NCBI RefSeq assembly: GCF_033344935.1
Contig: NZ_JAWPMM010000001.1
Coordinates: 2,652,001 to 2,716,000 of the forward strand
DNA length: 64,000 nt
Direction of reading: 5' to 3'
Source of the DNA: Reichenbachiella sp.
GTDB taxonomy: Bacteria; Bacteroidota; Bacteroidia; Cytophagales; Cyclobacteriaceae
The notes beneath the pieces were generated by a model, which was not told where the DNA came from, did no database searches, and was given only the letters and a program-made list of their open reading frames with translations. Numbering within the stretch: position 1 is the stretch's first letter; each line of letters starts with the position of its first letter. Made by a program: the position numbers and the translations under genes. Positions 28,444-35,934 of this stretch are shown here, one piece after another.

Positions 28444-29535
28444 ATGAATTGGAATTTTTTTAAACCCAAGAAGAAAGAAGAGAAGAAAGGACCTGTGAAA
28501 GAATGGGTAGATGCTATTGTATTTGCAGTAGTGGCGGCTACACTTATCCGATGGGCATTCATGGAGGCATTTACTATCCCTACACCATCGATGGAGAATT
28601 CGTTGTTGGTGGGTGATTTCTTGTTTGTAAGTAAGATTAACTATGGCCCAAGGACGCCAAAGACTCCTTTGCAGTTTCCTTTGACTCATGCTAAAATTTG
28701 GGGGACTAATATTCCATCCTATACCGATGCTATTCAATTGCCACAATTCAGATTTCCTGGATTCGGTGATGTAGAACGAAACGATGTAGTTGTATTTAAT
28801 TACCCACCCGAATTTGAACACCCAACTGATCTTAAGACACATTACATTAAAAGGTGCGTAGCTATAGGAGGAGATACGATCGAAGTGAGAGATTCTCAAG
28901 TCTATGTAAATGGTGAAAAAGGAAAGAACCCAGAAGACATGCAGTTTGCTTATTACTTAAGAACGGATAGCAAAATCAATGACAGGGTGTTTAAAAAGAA
29001 CGGAGTTTGGGACTACAATCGTGGAAGCAACAATGGGTTTTATCAGATGCATGCTCGTCCAGAAGACGCCAAGAAGTTTGAAAGCCTAGATTTTGTTGAA
29101 GAAGTGATACCTCACAAAGAGCCAGAAGATTTTGTCAACCCAAGAATATTCCCAAACGCAACCAGATTCCCATGGAATGCTGATTTTTATGGTCCATTGG
29201 TTATCCCGGCCGAGGGGATGACCATCGAATTGACTGAAGACAATGTGGCGATGTATGGCACTACTATACGCAATTATGAAGGACTCGATGATGTCGAATT
29301 GAAAGAGACCGAGTTATTCATTAATGGCGAAAAAGCCACTTCATATACATTCAATCAGAATTACTATTTCATGATGGGTGATAATCGTCACAACTCTGAA
29401 GATTCAAGGTTCTGGGGATTTGTCCCTGGCGACCATGTAGTAGGTGAGGCTTCATTTATATGGATGTCGATTGATCCTAATGAAAGCTTCTTAAGTAAAA
29501 TCAGATGGTCTAGACTGTTTAACGGCATAAACTAA
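28444..29535 (+). CDS. lepB: Signal peptidase I
   Basis: A 363-residue membrane serine protease that removes signal peptides. After one N-terminal membrane helix (AIVFAVVAATLIRWAFMEAF) come the catalytic Ser in IPTPSMENSLLVGDF, the catalytic Lys in YIKRCVAIGGDTI, and box E, MGDNRHNSEDSRFWG. Between the Lys box and box E is an insertion of more than 130 residues, larger than in Gram-positive enzymes and usual in Bacteroidota. It ends the parAB block and is followed by a long hairpin. Confidence 0.95.
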   Translation: MNWNFFKPKKKEEKKGPVKEWVDAIVFAVVAATLIRWAFMEAFTIPTPSMENSLLVGDFLFVSKINYGPRTPKTPLQFPLTHAKIWGTNIPSYTDAIQLPQFRFPGFGDVERNDVVVFNYPPEFEHPTDLKTHYIKRCVAIGGDTIEVRDSQVYVNGEKGKNPEDMQFAYYLRTDSKINDRVFKKNGVWDYNRGSNNGFYQMHARPEDAKKFESLDFVEEVIPHKEPEDFVNPRIFPNATRFPWNADFYGPLVIPAEGMTIELTEDNVAMYGTTIRNYEGLDDVELKETELFINGEKATSYTFNQNYYFMMGDNRHNSEDSRFWGFVPGDHVVGEASFIWMSIDPNESFLSKIRWSRLFNGIN

Positions 29536-29544
29536 AAGACATTA

Positions 29545-29586
29545 ACACAAGAGTCAAGGTAGAGTCTTATACCTTGATTCTTGTGT
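29545..29586. terminator. Long bidirectional hairpin between lepB and ung
   Basis: A 17-bp stem (29545-29561 with 29570-29586, one G-T pair) and an 8-base loop between two convergent genes. The flanking T runs are poor on both sides, so it is unusual for an intrinsic terminator but well placed. Confidence 0.65.
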
Positions 29587-29592
29587 CAAATT

Positions 29593-30255
29593 TCACCACT
29601 CGATTTCTTTCAACCCATTACTCTTTAAATAAGTATTCGTCTTGCTGAAGTGCTTGTTTCCAAAGAAACCGCGATGGGCGGCGAATGGTGATGGGTGAGG
29701 AGATTCTAAAACATAGTGTTTAGATTTATCAATTAATTCTCCTTTGCGTTGAGCATACGCTCCCCAAAGCAAAAAGACCAGATTCTCCTTTTGTTCTGAC
29801 AGCACTTTAATCACTGCATCAGTAAATTGCTCCCATCCTTTATTCTGATGTGATCCTGCTTCATGTGCACGAACGGTCAATGTCGCATTGAGCAATAAAA
29901 TGCCTTGTTCGGCCCATCGGTTTAGGCAGCCATGAGCCGGTATGTCTATGTTTAGATCATCTTTTATCTCTTTAAATATGTTTTGTAAAGAAGGTGGCAT
30001 ACGCGTGCCTGCTTGAACAGAGAAGCATAAGCCATGAGCCTGACCTACACCATGATAAGGATCTTGGCCAAGTATGACGACCCGAGTTTTTTCAAATGGG
30101 CTTAGATCAAAAGCGCTAAATATGTTTTTGGCGGGTGGAAATATTTTATGGTTTTCATATTCAGACTTGACGAAGTCTGTCAGATTCTTAAAGTACTCAG
30201 CTTCAAATTCTCCTTGAAGTCTTGTCTTCCAGCTTTTTTCAATTTTTACATCCAT
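29593..30255 (-). CDS. ung: Uracil-DNA glycosylase
   Basis: A 220-residue family-1 enzyme that excises uracil from DNA. Signatures are the water-activating VVILGQDPYHGVGQAHG, LLNATLTVRAHEAGSH and the catalytic-His loop ESPHPSPFAAHRGFFG. The start at 30255 (MDVKIEKSWKTRL) matches the family N-terminus; the frame stays open 14 codons further up without added family sequence. It is convergent with lepB and divergent from apaG. Confidence 0.95.
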   Translation of the reverse strand: MDVKIEKSWKTRLQGEFEAEYFKNLTDFVKSEYENHKIFPPAKNIFSAFDLSPFEKTRVVILGQDPYHGVGQAHGLCFSVQAGTRMPPSLQNIFKEIKDDLNIDIPAHGCLNRWAEQGILLLNATLTVRAHEAGSHQNKGWEQFTDAVIKVLSEQKENLVFLLWGAYAQRKGELIDKSKHYVLESPHPSPFAAHRGFFGNKHFSKTNTYLKSNGLKEIEW

Positions 30256-30335
30256 TATTTTCGAAAATAAAATAAATTGACTTACTTGTACACTCAATCC
30301 TAATCCTATTTAACAATTGATAGTGATATTTTTTG

Positions 30336-30722
30336 ATGGTTACAGAAATAACAAAAGGCATTAAAGTGAGCGTGGAGACGGAATACCAGCCAAAGTATTC
30401 CAGCCCCAGACAATTTCACTATGTCTTTACCTACAAGGTGACTATCGAAAACCAAAGTGAGCATACCGTTCAACTCAAATCAAGACACTGGTATATTAAA
30501 GATGCAGCCTATAGTGATCGTGAGATCGAAGGAGAGGGTGTAGTAGGTCAACAGCCTATTATTGAGCCAGGACAAGAGCATGTATATGTCTCTGGGTGTA
30601 ATCTAAAAAGTGGTTTGGGTAAAATGATTGGAACCTACCTCATAGAACGAATCATTGACGGTAAAAAAATTGAAGTACGGATTCCAGAGTTCGTAATGGT
30701 AGTGCCCGACCGTTTCAATTAG
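30336..30722 (+). CDS. apaG: ApaG-family protein
   Basis: A 128-residue single-domain protein with a fibronectin-III-like beta fold. The family motifs are present: FHYVFTYKVTIENQS, VQLKSRHWYIKDA and the glycine-rich GEGVVGQQPIIEPGQ. ApaG is often called a Co2+/Mg2+ efflux protein from genetic data in enterobacteria, but its biochemical role is not settled. The ATG at 30336 directly follows a TTG codon that could also serve. Confidence 0.93.
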   Translation: MVTEITKGIKVSVETEYQPKYSSPRQFHYVFTYKVTIENQSEHTVQLKSRHWYIKDAAYSDREIEGEGVVGQQPIIEPGQEHVYVSGCNLKSGLGKMIGTYLIERIIDGKKIEVRIPEFVMVVPDRFN

Positions 30723-30736
30723 ATCAATTCCTTTTC

Positions 30737-31525
30737 TTGAATATTACAATAATCTTCTTTCGAATAATTCGATACATCAGGTATTGGCTTTTGGCCATGG
30801 ATGAACATAGCCTACAGTCTCCTTATTTATTTAACCTTTATCAACAAGCACTAAATCCAGCAAGAAGGGGGCGGTTAAACAGTGCGGAAGTAGAGGCGCT
30901 TCGTAGAAGGCTTCACCATGATGAGAGAAAAATTGAATTGAATGCCTTCGGTTCAGGGTCAAGTATGTCTTCACCACGTTCAAAGCGTATCAAGAATATT
31001 GCCCGTTTAGGTATTACCAGCAAGAGTCAATCTGAAATCTTAGTCAATTTGCTGGAATATCAAGGTTCTAAAGTTGTGTTGGAGTTGGGTACTTCTTTGG
31101 GCGTAAATACTATTTATTTGAGTCGAGCCAAGGGAGTGGAACATGTAGTTACTGTGGATGGAAACACGGATTTGTGTGAAATCGCAAGAAGTCATTTTTC
31201 AGAACTGAAATTGCGAAACATTGAGCAGGTCAATTCAGATATAGATACATTTCTACAAGAACTGGATGGAACTTTTGATTTTATATACATAGATGCAAAT
31301 CATACTTATGAGGCTACTAGGTGCTTTTTTTCGAAATCTCTACATCATTTATCTGACTCAGGAATAATTATACTCGATGATATTAATTGGTCTCCTGAGA
31401 TGTCTAAAGCCTGGACTGAAATTCAAGACGAATATCCCGATCATCTTTATATTGAAAATGACAAAATTGGAATAGTATTTGCAAACGTAGAGTCTGTAAA
31501 GAGACATTACATTTTGAGGTTTTAA
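30737..31525 (+). CDS. Class I SAM-dependent methyltransferase
   Basis: A 262-residue cytoplasmic enzyme of the methyltransferase_24 / O-methyltransferase type. The N-terminus (YIRYWLLAMDEHSLQSPYLF) is a conserved lead in Bacteroidota homologues. Motif I is VVLELGTSLGVNTIYLS, the acidic loop after beta-2 is VVTVDGN, and motif II/III is FDFIYIDANHTYEATR. The substrate is unknown. No ATG precedes the conserved N-terminus; TTG at 30737 is the likely start. It follows apaG after 14 bases. Confidence 0.83.
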   Translation: MNITIIFFRIIRYIRYWLLAMDEHSLQSPYLFNLYQQALNPARRGRLNSAEVEALRRRLHHDERKIELNAFGSGSSMSSPRSKRIKNIARLGITSKSQSEILVNLLEYQGSKVVLELGTSLGVNTIYLSRAKGVEHVVTVDGNTDLCEIARSHFSELKLRNIEQVNSDIDTFLQELDGTFDFIYIDANHTYEATRCFFSKSLHHLSDSGIIILDDINWSPEMSKAWTEIQDEYPDHLYIENDKIGIVFANVESVKRHYILRF

Positions 31526-31552
31526 ATTGTTCAAATGAGTGTTTTTGATGTA

Positions 31553-31583
31553 ATTGCTTATGTGCAATTATCTTATATTTTTG
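31553..31583 (+). promoter_or_regulatory. Candidate promoter for the coiled-coil gene
   Basis: ATTG at 31553-31556, a 19-base spacer and TATTTTTG at 31576-31583, matching TAnnTTTG. The ATG is 18 bases further on, giving a short leader. Confidence 0.5.
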
Positions 31584-31601
31584 CAGCTATATAATTCAAC
31601 T

Positions 31602-32531
31602 ATGGAAAATAAATCTTCAGCTTCGGAAGCAAGTCGTACGCCTGAAAAAGGTCAAAACAAAAGAATATTCACTGTCATTCTTGTCCTGCTTCTTTTGGCA
31701 GCTAGTGGAGCGTTTGTTTATAAATATTTAGAGTCTTCCGAATTGGCCAAACAAAACCAATTGACTCAGGAGCAGCTAGACCAAGCGTATAATGATTTGG
31801 ACTCAATGAGCAATGAGCTAGATACTAGAATCCTCAAGATTGCTCAACTTGGTGGTGAGATTGATACGTTATTGCAAATCAAAACTCAGTTAGAAGAGGA
31901 AAAGAAAGCCTTTAGAAAAAAGGCATACAATCAGATCAATGATCTACAGGGAAAGGTTAATGGTTATAAAGAGCTTCTTTTAGCTCAAGATGAGGAAATT
32001 GAACGATTGAAAGTATTGAATGACTCTTTGATGGTTGAAAATACAGAATTGAAAGTGGCTGCCAACAACTTGAATGAGTCCATTAAAGATCTCAATCAAA
32101 GTAAAGCAAAGTTAGAGGAGAAGGTGGCCACAGCATCTAAGTTGAAAGTTGAAAAAGTTGAAATTCTAGCGATTAGCTCTAGTGGAAAAGAAAGACCTTC
32201 GCCGTTCAAAAATAGGCATATTGATCATTTAAAGATCAATTTTGAGATTGTTGAAAACAGAGTAGCTCCGATTGAAGGAAAAGGAATCCTGGTGAAAATC
32301 ACCGGTCCGGATGGTAATGTTGTCTTTGATGTAGCGGCGGGTTCTGGTACTTTCATGTATGAAGGAAGAGAAAGCTTCTATACGGTAAAAAAGGACATCC
32401 TTTTTGATAGAAATAGCCAAGCCCTTACATTTTTGTATAATAAAGGAAGTGATTATGAACTTGGGAAGTACGTTTTAGAAGTCTTTACTGACGACTATAA
32501 AATGGGCGAAGCATCTTTCATCGTTAAATAG
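31602..32531 (+). CDS. Membrane-anchored coiled-coil protein
   Basis: A 309-residue protein with a short Ser/Lys-rich cytoplasmic N-terminus, one membrane helix at about 22-42 (IFTVILVLLLLAASGAFVYK) and a long coiled coil at about 45-185. The C-terminal ~125 residues look like a beta-rich domain (HLKINFEIVENRV, GKGILVKITGPDG, YVLEVFTDDYKMGEASFIV). I do not recognise a named family; such proteins are common and uncharacterised in Cytophagales. The ATG at 31602 is supported by the promoter box just upstream. Confidence 0.78.
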   Translation: MENKSSASEASRTPEKGQNKRIFTVILVLLLLAASGAFVYKYLESSELAKQNQLTQEQLDQAYNDLDSMSNELDTRILKIAQLGGEIDTLLQIKTQLEEEKKAFRKKAYNQINDLQGKVNGYKELLLAQDEEIERLKVLNDSLMVENTELKVAANNLNESIKDLNQSKAKLEEKVATASKLKVEKVEILAISSSGKERPSPFKNRHIDHLKINFEIVENRVAPIEGKGILVKITGPDGNVVFDVAAGSGTFMYEGRESFYTVKKDILFDRNSQALTFLYNKGSDYELGKYVLEVFTDDYKMGEASFIVK

Positions 32532-32957
32532 TTATTTTCCAAAGAAGGCCAAGACATTTGGTTTTTCATCCAGTAGGACCTTTGTACAGCACATAAGTAC
32601 AATTAGGGCCATTACCATCAATTGACCACCGTCATTCCCTACAATTACACCAATAAAAAACAAGTGAGATAGGGTGGCACCAAACATGAGTATTACGCCA
32701 AGCAGCGCACCTAATCCGGCGTGTTTGGGCCAAAGTAAAAGGATGGAGGCTATCAATTCCAATACACCTGTGCTCACTCTGAAGAAAGCCTCAAAATCTC
32801 CGTGACCAAAAATTGAAATAGTTAGGTTTGTGAATAGTGCTTTCGATTCATTTAGAAAAGCTTCACCACCAATTCCAAATTTAAATAGCAAGGTCTCAAG
32901 CAGGATGATAGCGGCAATAAACCTAGGTAGATATTTGATGATATTCTTCAGTGTCAT
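32532..32957 (-). CDS. DoxX-family membrane protein
   Basis: A 141-residue inner-membrane protein with four predicted helices and DoxX-like features: an N-terminal helix with LLETLLFKFGIGGEAF, then a second helix region ILLLWPKHAGLGALLGVILM. DoxX-like proteins are linked to redox or respiratory functions, but the role here is unknown. It is divergent from a MarR regulator, which may control it through a palindrome between them. Confidence 0.8.
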   Translation of the reverse strand: MTLKNIIKYLPRFIAAIILLETLLFKFGIGGEAFLNESKALFTNLTISIFGHGDFEAFFRVSTGVLELIASILLLWPKHAGLGALLGVILMFGATLSHLFFIGVIVGNDGGQLMVMALIVLMCCTKVLLDEKPNVLAFFGK

Positions 32958-33048
32958 TTCTGCAATCCATGTATTTGACGTATAAGTTACAAGAATCTAA
33001 TAAAATGAAGGCCTGTTTTGGACTTCAAAATTTTAGTGACTAACATTA

Positions 33049-33060
33049 ATGTAGCTACAT
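33049..33060. promoter_or_regulatory. 12-bp palindrome between doxX-like and marR-like genes, operator candidate
   Basis: ATGTAGCTACAT is a perfect 12-bp palindrome, 23 bases before the MarR start and 91 bases before the DoxX start. Position and symmetry suit a dimeric winged-helix regulator. Confidence 0.4.
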
Positions 33061-33083
33061 GAGATACAAATTAAGTTATTGCT

Positions 33084-33545
33084 ATGGGGTTGAATAAGGA
33101 TATCAAGCAAAAGAAATTCAAGTCGGAATTTGAAAAGGTAGTAGTGAATCTGATGTTCACTAGAAACTGGTTGGATGAGCAGCAACAAAAAGTACTTAAG
33201 CCTTATGGGCTAACCATACCTCAATATAACGTAATGAGGATTCTTAGGGGACAACACCCTGAAGTGTCGACCGTGAATCTAATAATTGAAAGGATGCTGG
33301 ATAGAATGTCAAATGTGTCCAGAATTGTAGATAAGCTGGTTTCTAAAGAGTTAGTTTCTAGAATACCCAATTTGAAAGACAGAAGGGCTGTTGATGTGTT
33401 TATTACAAAAAAGGGTCTCGAAATACTCGAACAATTGGATGATTCATTCCAAGCACTTTTCGAAGAAATAAATAACTTTTCAGATGAAGAGTGCAGTAGA
33501 GTGAGTGATTTTTTAGATCGATTTAGAGGTACGGAGCCAGATTAA
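33084..33545 (+). CDS. MarR-family transcriptional regulator
   Basis: A 153-residue winged-helix regulator. The core is LTIPQYNVMRILRGQHPE, then the recognition-helix region NLIIERMLDRMSNVSRIVDK, and the wing with ELVSRIPNLKDRRAVDVFIT (the DRR motif typical of MarR). It probably controls itself and the divergent DoxX gene. Its stop overlaps that of the convergent Usp gene by four bases. Confidence 0.9.
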   Translation: MGLNKDIKQKKFKSEFEKVVVNLMFTRNWLDEQQQKVLKPYGLTIPQYNVMRILRGQHPEVSTVNLIIERMLDRMSNVSRIVDKLVSKELVSRIPNLKDRRAVDVFITKKGLEILEQLDDSFQALFEEINNFSDEECSRVSDFLDRFRGTEPD

Positions 33546-34465
33546 ATACCTTTCAGTATATCTAGAAGTCCTTTTTTCTTGTCTTTTGATCTCACAACTA
33601 ATATTGGAATCTCTGAATGTAGCTGAACTAGTTTCTCGGCACTGCCACCAATAAATAAGGAAGCCGCAGCTGTAATTCCTTTTGCACCAATGACTATAGC
33701 ACCTGCGTTGATTTTTTTAGCCGTTTTGTAAATGGATGAGATTACATCTTCATGACGATCGAGTGTATAGATTGGCTCAATAGTGAGACTTGTCTTGTCA
33801 AATTTCTTTTTGAACACTTCATAATCCTTTTTGGCATGCTCTTCCATGATAGCGGCAAACTCTTCGAATGATTTCCCGGTGTAGTGATACCCACTTGGTA
33901 CTTGGTAAACATGTTGGATTAAGCACTTTGGCTTAGGAAAGTGATCAATATTAAGTAAGTCAATGGTTTGATTGACAGCATCTAACGCATTGTCAGAAAA
34001 ATCAACAGGAACCAGAACTTTACTGATTCTCTTATCAAATCCTTTTGGAATGATAAGTAGAGAACAAGCTGCTCGACGAGCCAATCGACTGATTATTACT
34101 CCGCCACCTGGCTTTTCATTTTTTCTCCCTACGATGATCAAATCTACCTCTTTGCTTGCGCTAAATTTCAGGATGGCTTTAGTAGGTTGCCCCGATTTGA
34201 CTTCAACACTTACCTTCGAATCATTATGAATATAGTATCGATCAATCTCACGTTCTAATTCTTTTTTTCTTTCTGCCAATGCATCGTCTATGATATTAGG
34301 AAATTCCTTTTTTACAGCAGCAGGAACATTCAAATCTTTAATAACATTGATGAATTTAACTTGCTTAGTGTCAGCAAGTTTAGCTATCATTGATGCGGCA
34401 TAGATCAATTCCTTGTCTAAGTCGGAGTGGTCAAGAGCTACTAATATTTTCTCGAATTTATACAT
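33542..34465 (-). CDS. Tandem universal stress protein (UspA family)
   Basis: A 307-residue protein with two Usp domains, about 1-150 and 155-290. The second has a nucleotide-loop-like VIGAKGITAAASLFIGGSAE followed by KLVQLHSEIPILVVR; the first has VGRKNEKPGGGVIISRLARR. The ATP motif is better preserved in the second domain. It probably binds ATP or another nucleotide in stress response; no specific target is evident. It lies 69 bases after the serC-like gene on the same strand. Confidence 0.88.
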   Translation of the reverse strand: MYKFEKILVALDHSDLDKELIYAASMIAKLADTKQVKFINVIKDLNVPAAVKKEFPNIIDDALAERKKELEREIDRYYIHNDSKVSVEVKSGQPTKAILKFSASKEVDLIIVGRKNEKPGGGVIISRLARRAACSLLIIPKGFDKRISKVLVPVDFSDNALDAVNQTIDLLNIDHFPKPKCLIQHVYQVPSGYHYTGKSFEEFAAIMEEHAKKDYEVFKKKFDKTSLTIEPIYTLDRHEDVISSIYKTAKKINAGAIVIGAKGITAAASLFIGGSAEKLVQLHSEIPILVVRSKDKKKGLLDILKGI

Positions 34466-34534
34466 TAGATTCGTTCGTTCAGGTCGTCAATCTTTCTTAC
34501 GTATTTCAATTTATGCAAAAAGATAAATCAATTT

Positions 34535-35617
34535 TTAGAAATCCAACTGATTTATCTCATCTACAAGCAATTCTATTTGTTCTTTAGAGTGAGTTGGAAA
34601 AGACGCGATACGAATTTGTTTGTTCTTGAATTCTCCATATCCATTTCCAATATTCAATCCTTTTTTTGCTAGGGCTTGGATCAAAGATTCTGACCCACCA
34701 TCTACTTCTGCTACACCAACAGTTTGTGATCTGAATTTTTTCTCGCTTACAAAAGCATTCAGTTTTGGATGTGTTTCGAATAGATTGTATAGCAGTGCAC
34801 TTTTATACTTCGCCTCTTGTCGAATTTGACCGATGCCCTTGTCAAGCATGTCTTTAGCTACTTTGCCTAACAAATAGATGTTAAGTACATTGGGCGTACA
34901 GGTAGTCTGATGTTTTGCAGCCATTTTAGCAATCTTCAGGATGCTGTTGTAAGAGTCGTGGTAATTACCTTCTGTTTTTAATAGTTCGGCTTTTTCCATA
35001 CATCTTTCATTAAATGTCCATACGCCTAGTCCAGCAGGTAGGCCGAAAGATTTTTGAACTGAAAAGTACATACTGTCCAATTTATTGAAATCAAAGTCGG
35101 GGATAGGAAGGGAGCTAACTGCGTCAACCACAAGTAGTGGATTTTTATTCTTATCTCTAAAACTGTTAATGTCTTCTACCGGCATGGCGGCACCTGTACT
35201 GGTTTCGTTTTGTGCCAAACCTACGAGTTCAACTTTATCACTTATGACAGCTGAAAGCAAATCGTGGTGAGTACCTGCCTCAGCTATGCGACCCTCAGCA
35301 TTCTTGCCATGAGAAGCTACTGCAGTGTGAAACTTCTTTGAAAAATCCCCATTGATGAAATGGACAGAATGGTTGCGAATCAAATTTTCACTCATTCGAT
35401 CCCAAACTTCAGTAGCAGAAGAGGTAAATCCAATCGTAAAGTTCTCTGGCAGTTGAAGTAACTCCCTCAAGACTTCAGTGGTCTCTTGATGCATTTTGAC
35501 ATAAGCCTTGCTTCTATGACTAATAGATGGAATGTCTGATTTTAAGGCATCTTTGATATGCTGCTCAGCTGTGAAATACAATGCTGAGGGACCAGGAGTG
35601 AAGAACATATTTTTCAT
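34535..35617 (-). CDS. serC: Class V aminotransferase, probable phosphoserine aminotransferase
   Basis: A 360-residue PLP enzyme. The N-terminus MFFTPGPSALYFT, the PLP-Lys motif YFSVQKSFGLPAGLG and VVDAVSSLPI mark a class V aminotransferase of the SerC type. It would convert 3-phosphohydroxypyruvate and glutamate to phosphoserine. The direct upstream neighbour on the same strand encodes both other serine-pathway activities (SerB-SerA fusion), which supports the assignment. It belongs to a SerC-like branch distinct from the classical E. coli form, so related aminotransferase activities remain possible. Confidence 0.8.
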   Translation of the reverse strand: MKNMFFTPGPSALYFTAEQHIKDALKSDIPSISHRSKAYVKMHQETTEVLRELLQLPENFTIGFTSSATEVWDRMSENLIRNHSVHFINGDFSKKFHTAVASHGKNAEGRIAEAGTHHDLLSAVISDKVELVGLAQNETSTGAAMPVEDINSFRDKNKNPLLVVDAVSSLPIPDFDFNKLDSMYFSVQKSFGLPAGLGVWTFNERCMEKAELLKTEGNYHDSYNSILKIAKMAAKHQTTCTPNVLNIYLLGKVAKDMLDKGIGQIRQEAKYKSALLYNLFETHPKLNAFVSEKKFRSQTVGVAEVDGGSESLIQALAKKGLNIGNGYGEFKNKQIRIASFPTHSKEQIELLVDEINQLDF

Positions 35618-35739
35618 TAGAATGATTAAATATATAAATGAAAGATAAAGACAAAATTACCTTCTATAATTCGCTGCAAAATGAATACATTTGTCGGACA
35701 AATCTCTGGGTTTTTGTATGTTTATTTAAACTATAACTA

Positions 35740-35931
35740 TAAAAATGACCGAGTGATTTCGGCGGCTAAATCGGGCCTCATTTCGATCTCTGATCGGAAC
35801 TCTTCGGAGATAACAGAGGAAGATTGAATCGCACGGATAACTCAAATCCTTACATTTACAGGTTTAATTTAAACCTTGAACTCAGAGGTTTTATTTAAAA
35901 GTCTTCCCGATTTATCGAGAAGACTTTTTTC
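35740..35931 (+). ncRNA. Candidate structured non-coding RNA between serC and the serB-serA fusion
   Basis: A plus-strand transcript is suggested by nested pairing and a strong 3' terminator. A long-range helix (35749-35758 with 35827-35836, one A-A mismatch) closes an arm with CCTC/GAGG (35776-35779 with 35816-35819), an 8-bp hairpin (35781-35788 with 35792-35799) and a C(UUCG)G hairpin (35800-35809). A 7-bp hairpin follows (35860-35866 with 35870-35876), then the terminator. A TATGTTTA box at 35717-35724 could be the -7 element. The UUCG loop exists only on the plus strand. I cannot match it to a known family; 6S-like RNA is one idea, untested. Confidence 0.5.
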
Positions 35932-35934
35932 TTT
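35899..35934. terminator. Bidirectional terminator after the serB-serA fusion
   Basis: Arms 35899-35910 and 35915-35926 pair with one mismatch on the plus strand (a G-U pair on the minus strand). On the plus strand T6-C-T4 follows, a strong tail with no plus-strand gene upstream of it except the ncRNA candidate. On the minus strand it ends the serA message. Confidence 0.8.

Noticed and set aside
28438-28899. A 153-codon open frame opposite lepB
   Set aside because: It lies wholly inside lepB, has no domain character and no promoter.
31541-31547. TTTG at 31544-31547 as the -33 element
   Set aside because: The spacer to the -7 box would be 28 bases, too long; ATTG at 31553 gives 19.
35618-35933. 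A serC riboswitch on the minus strand
   Set aside because: The minus-strand reading loses the stable UUCG tetraloop and the strong T tail faces the other way; no known riboswitch core was recognised.
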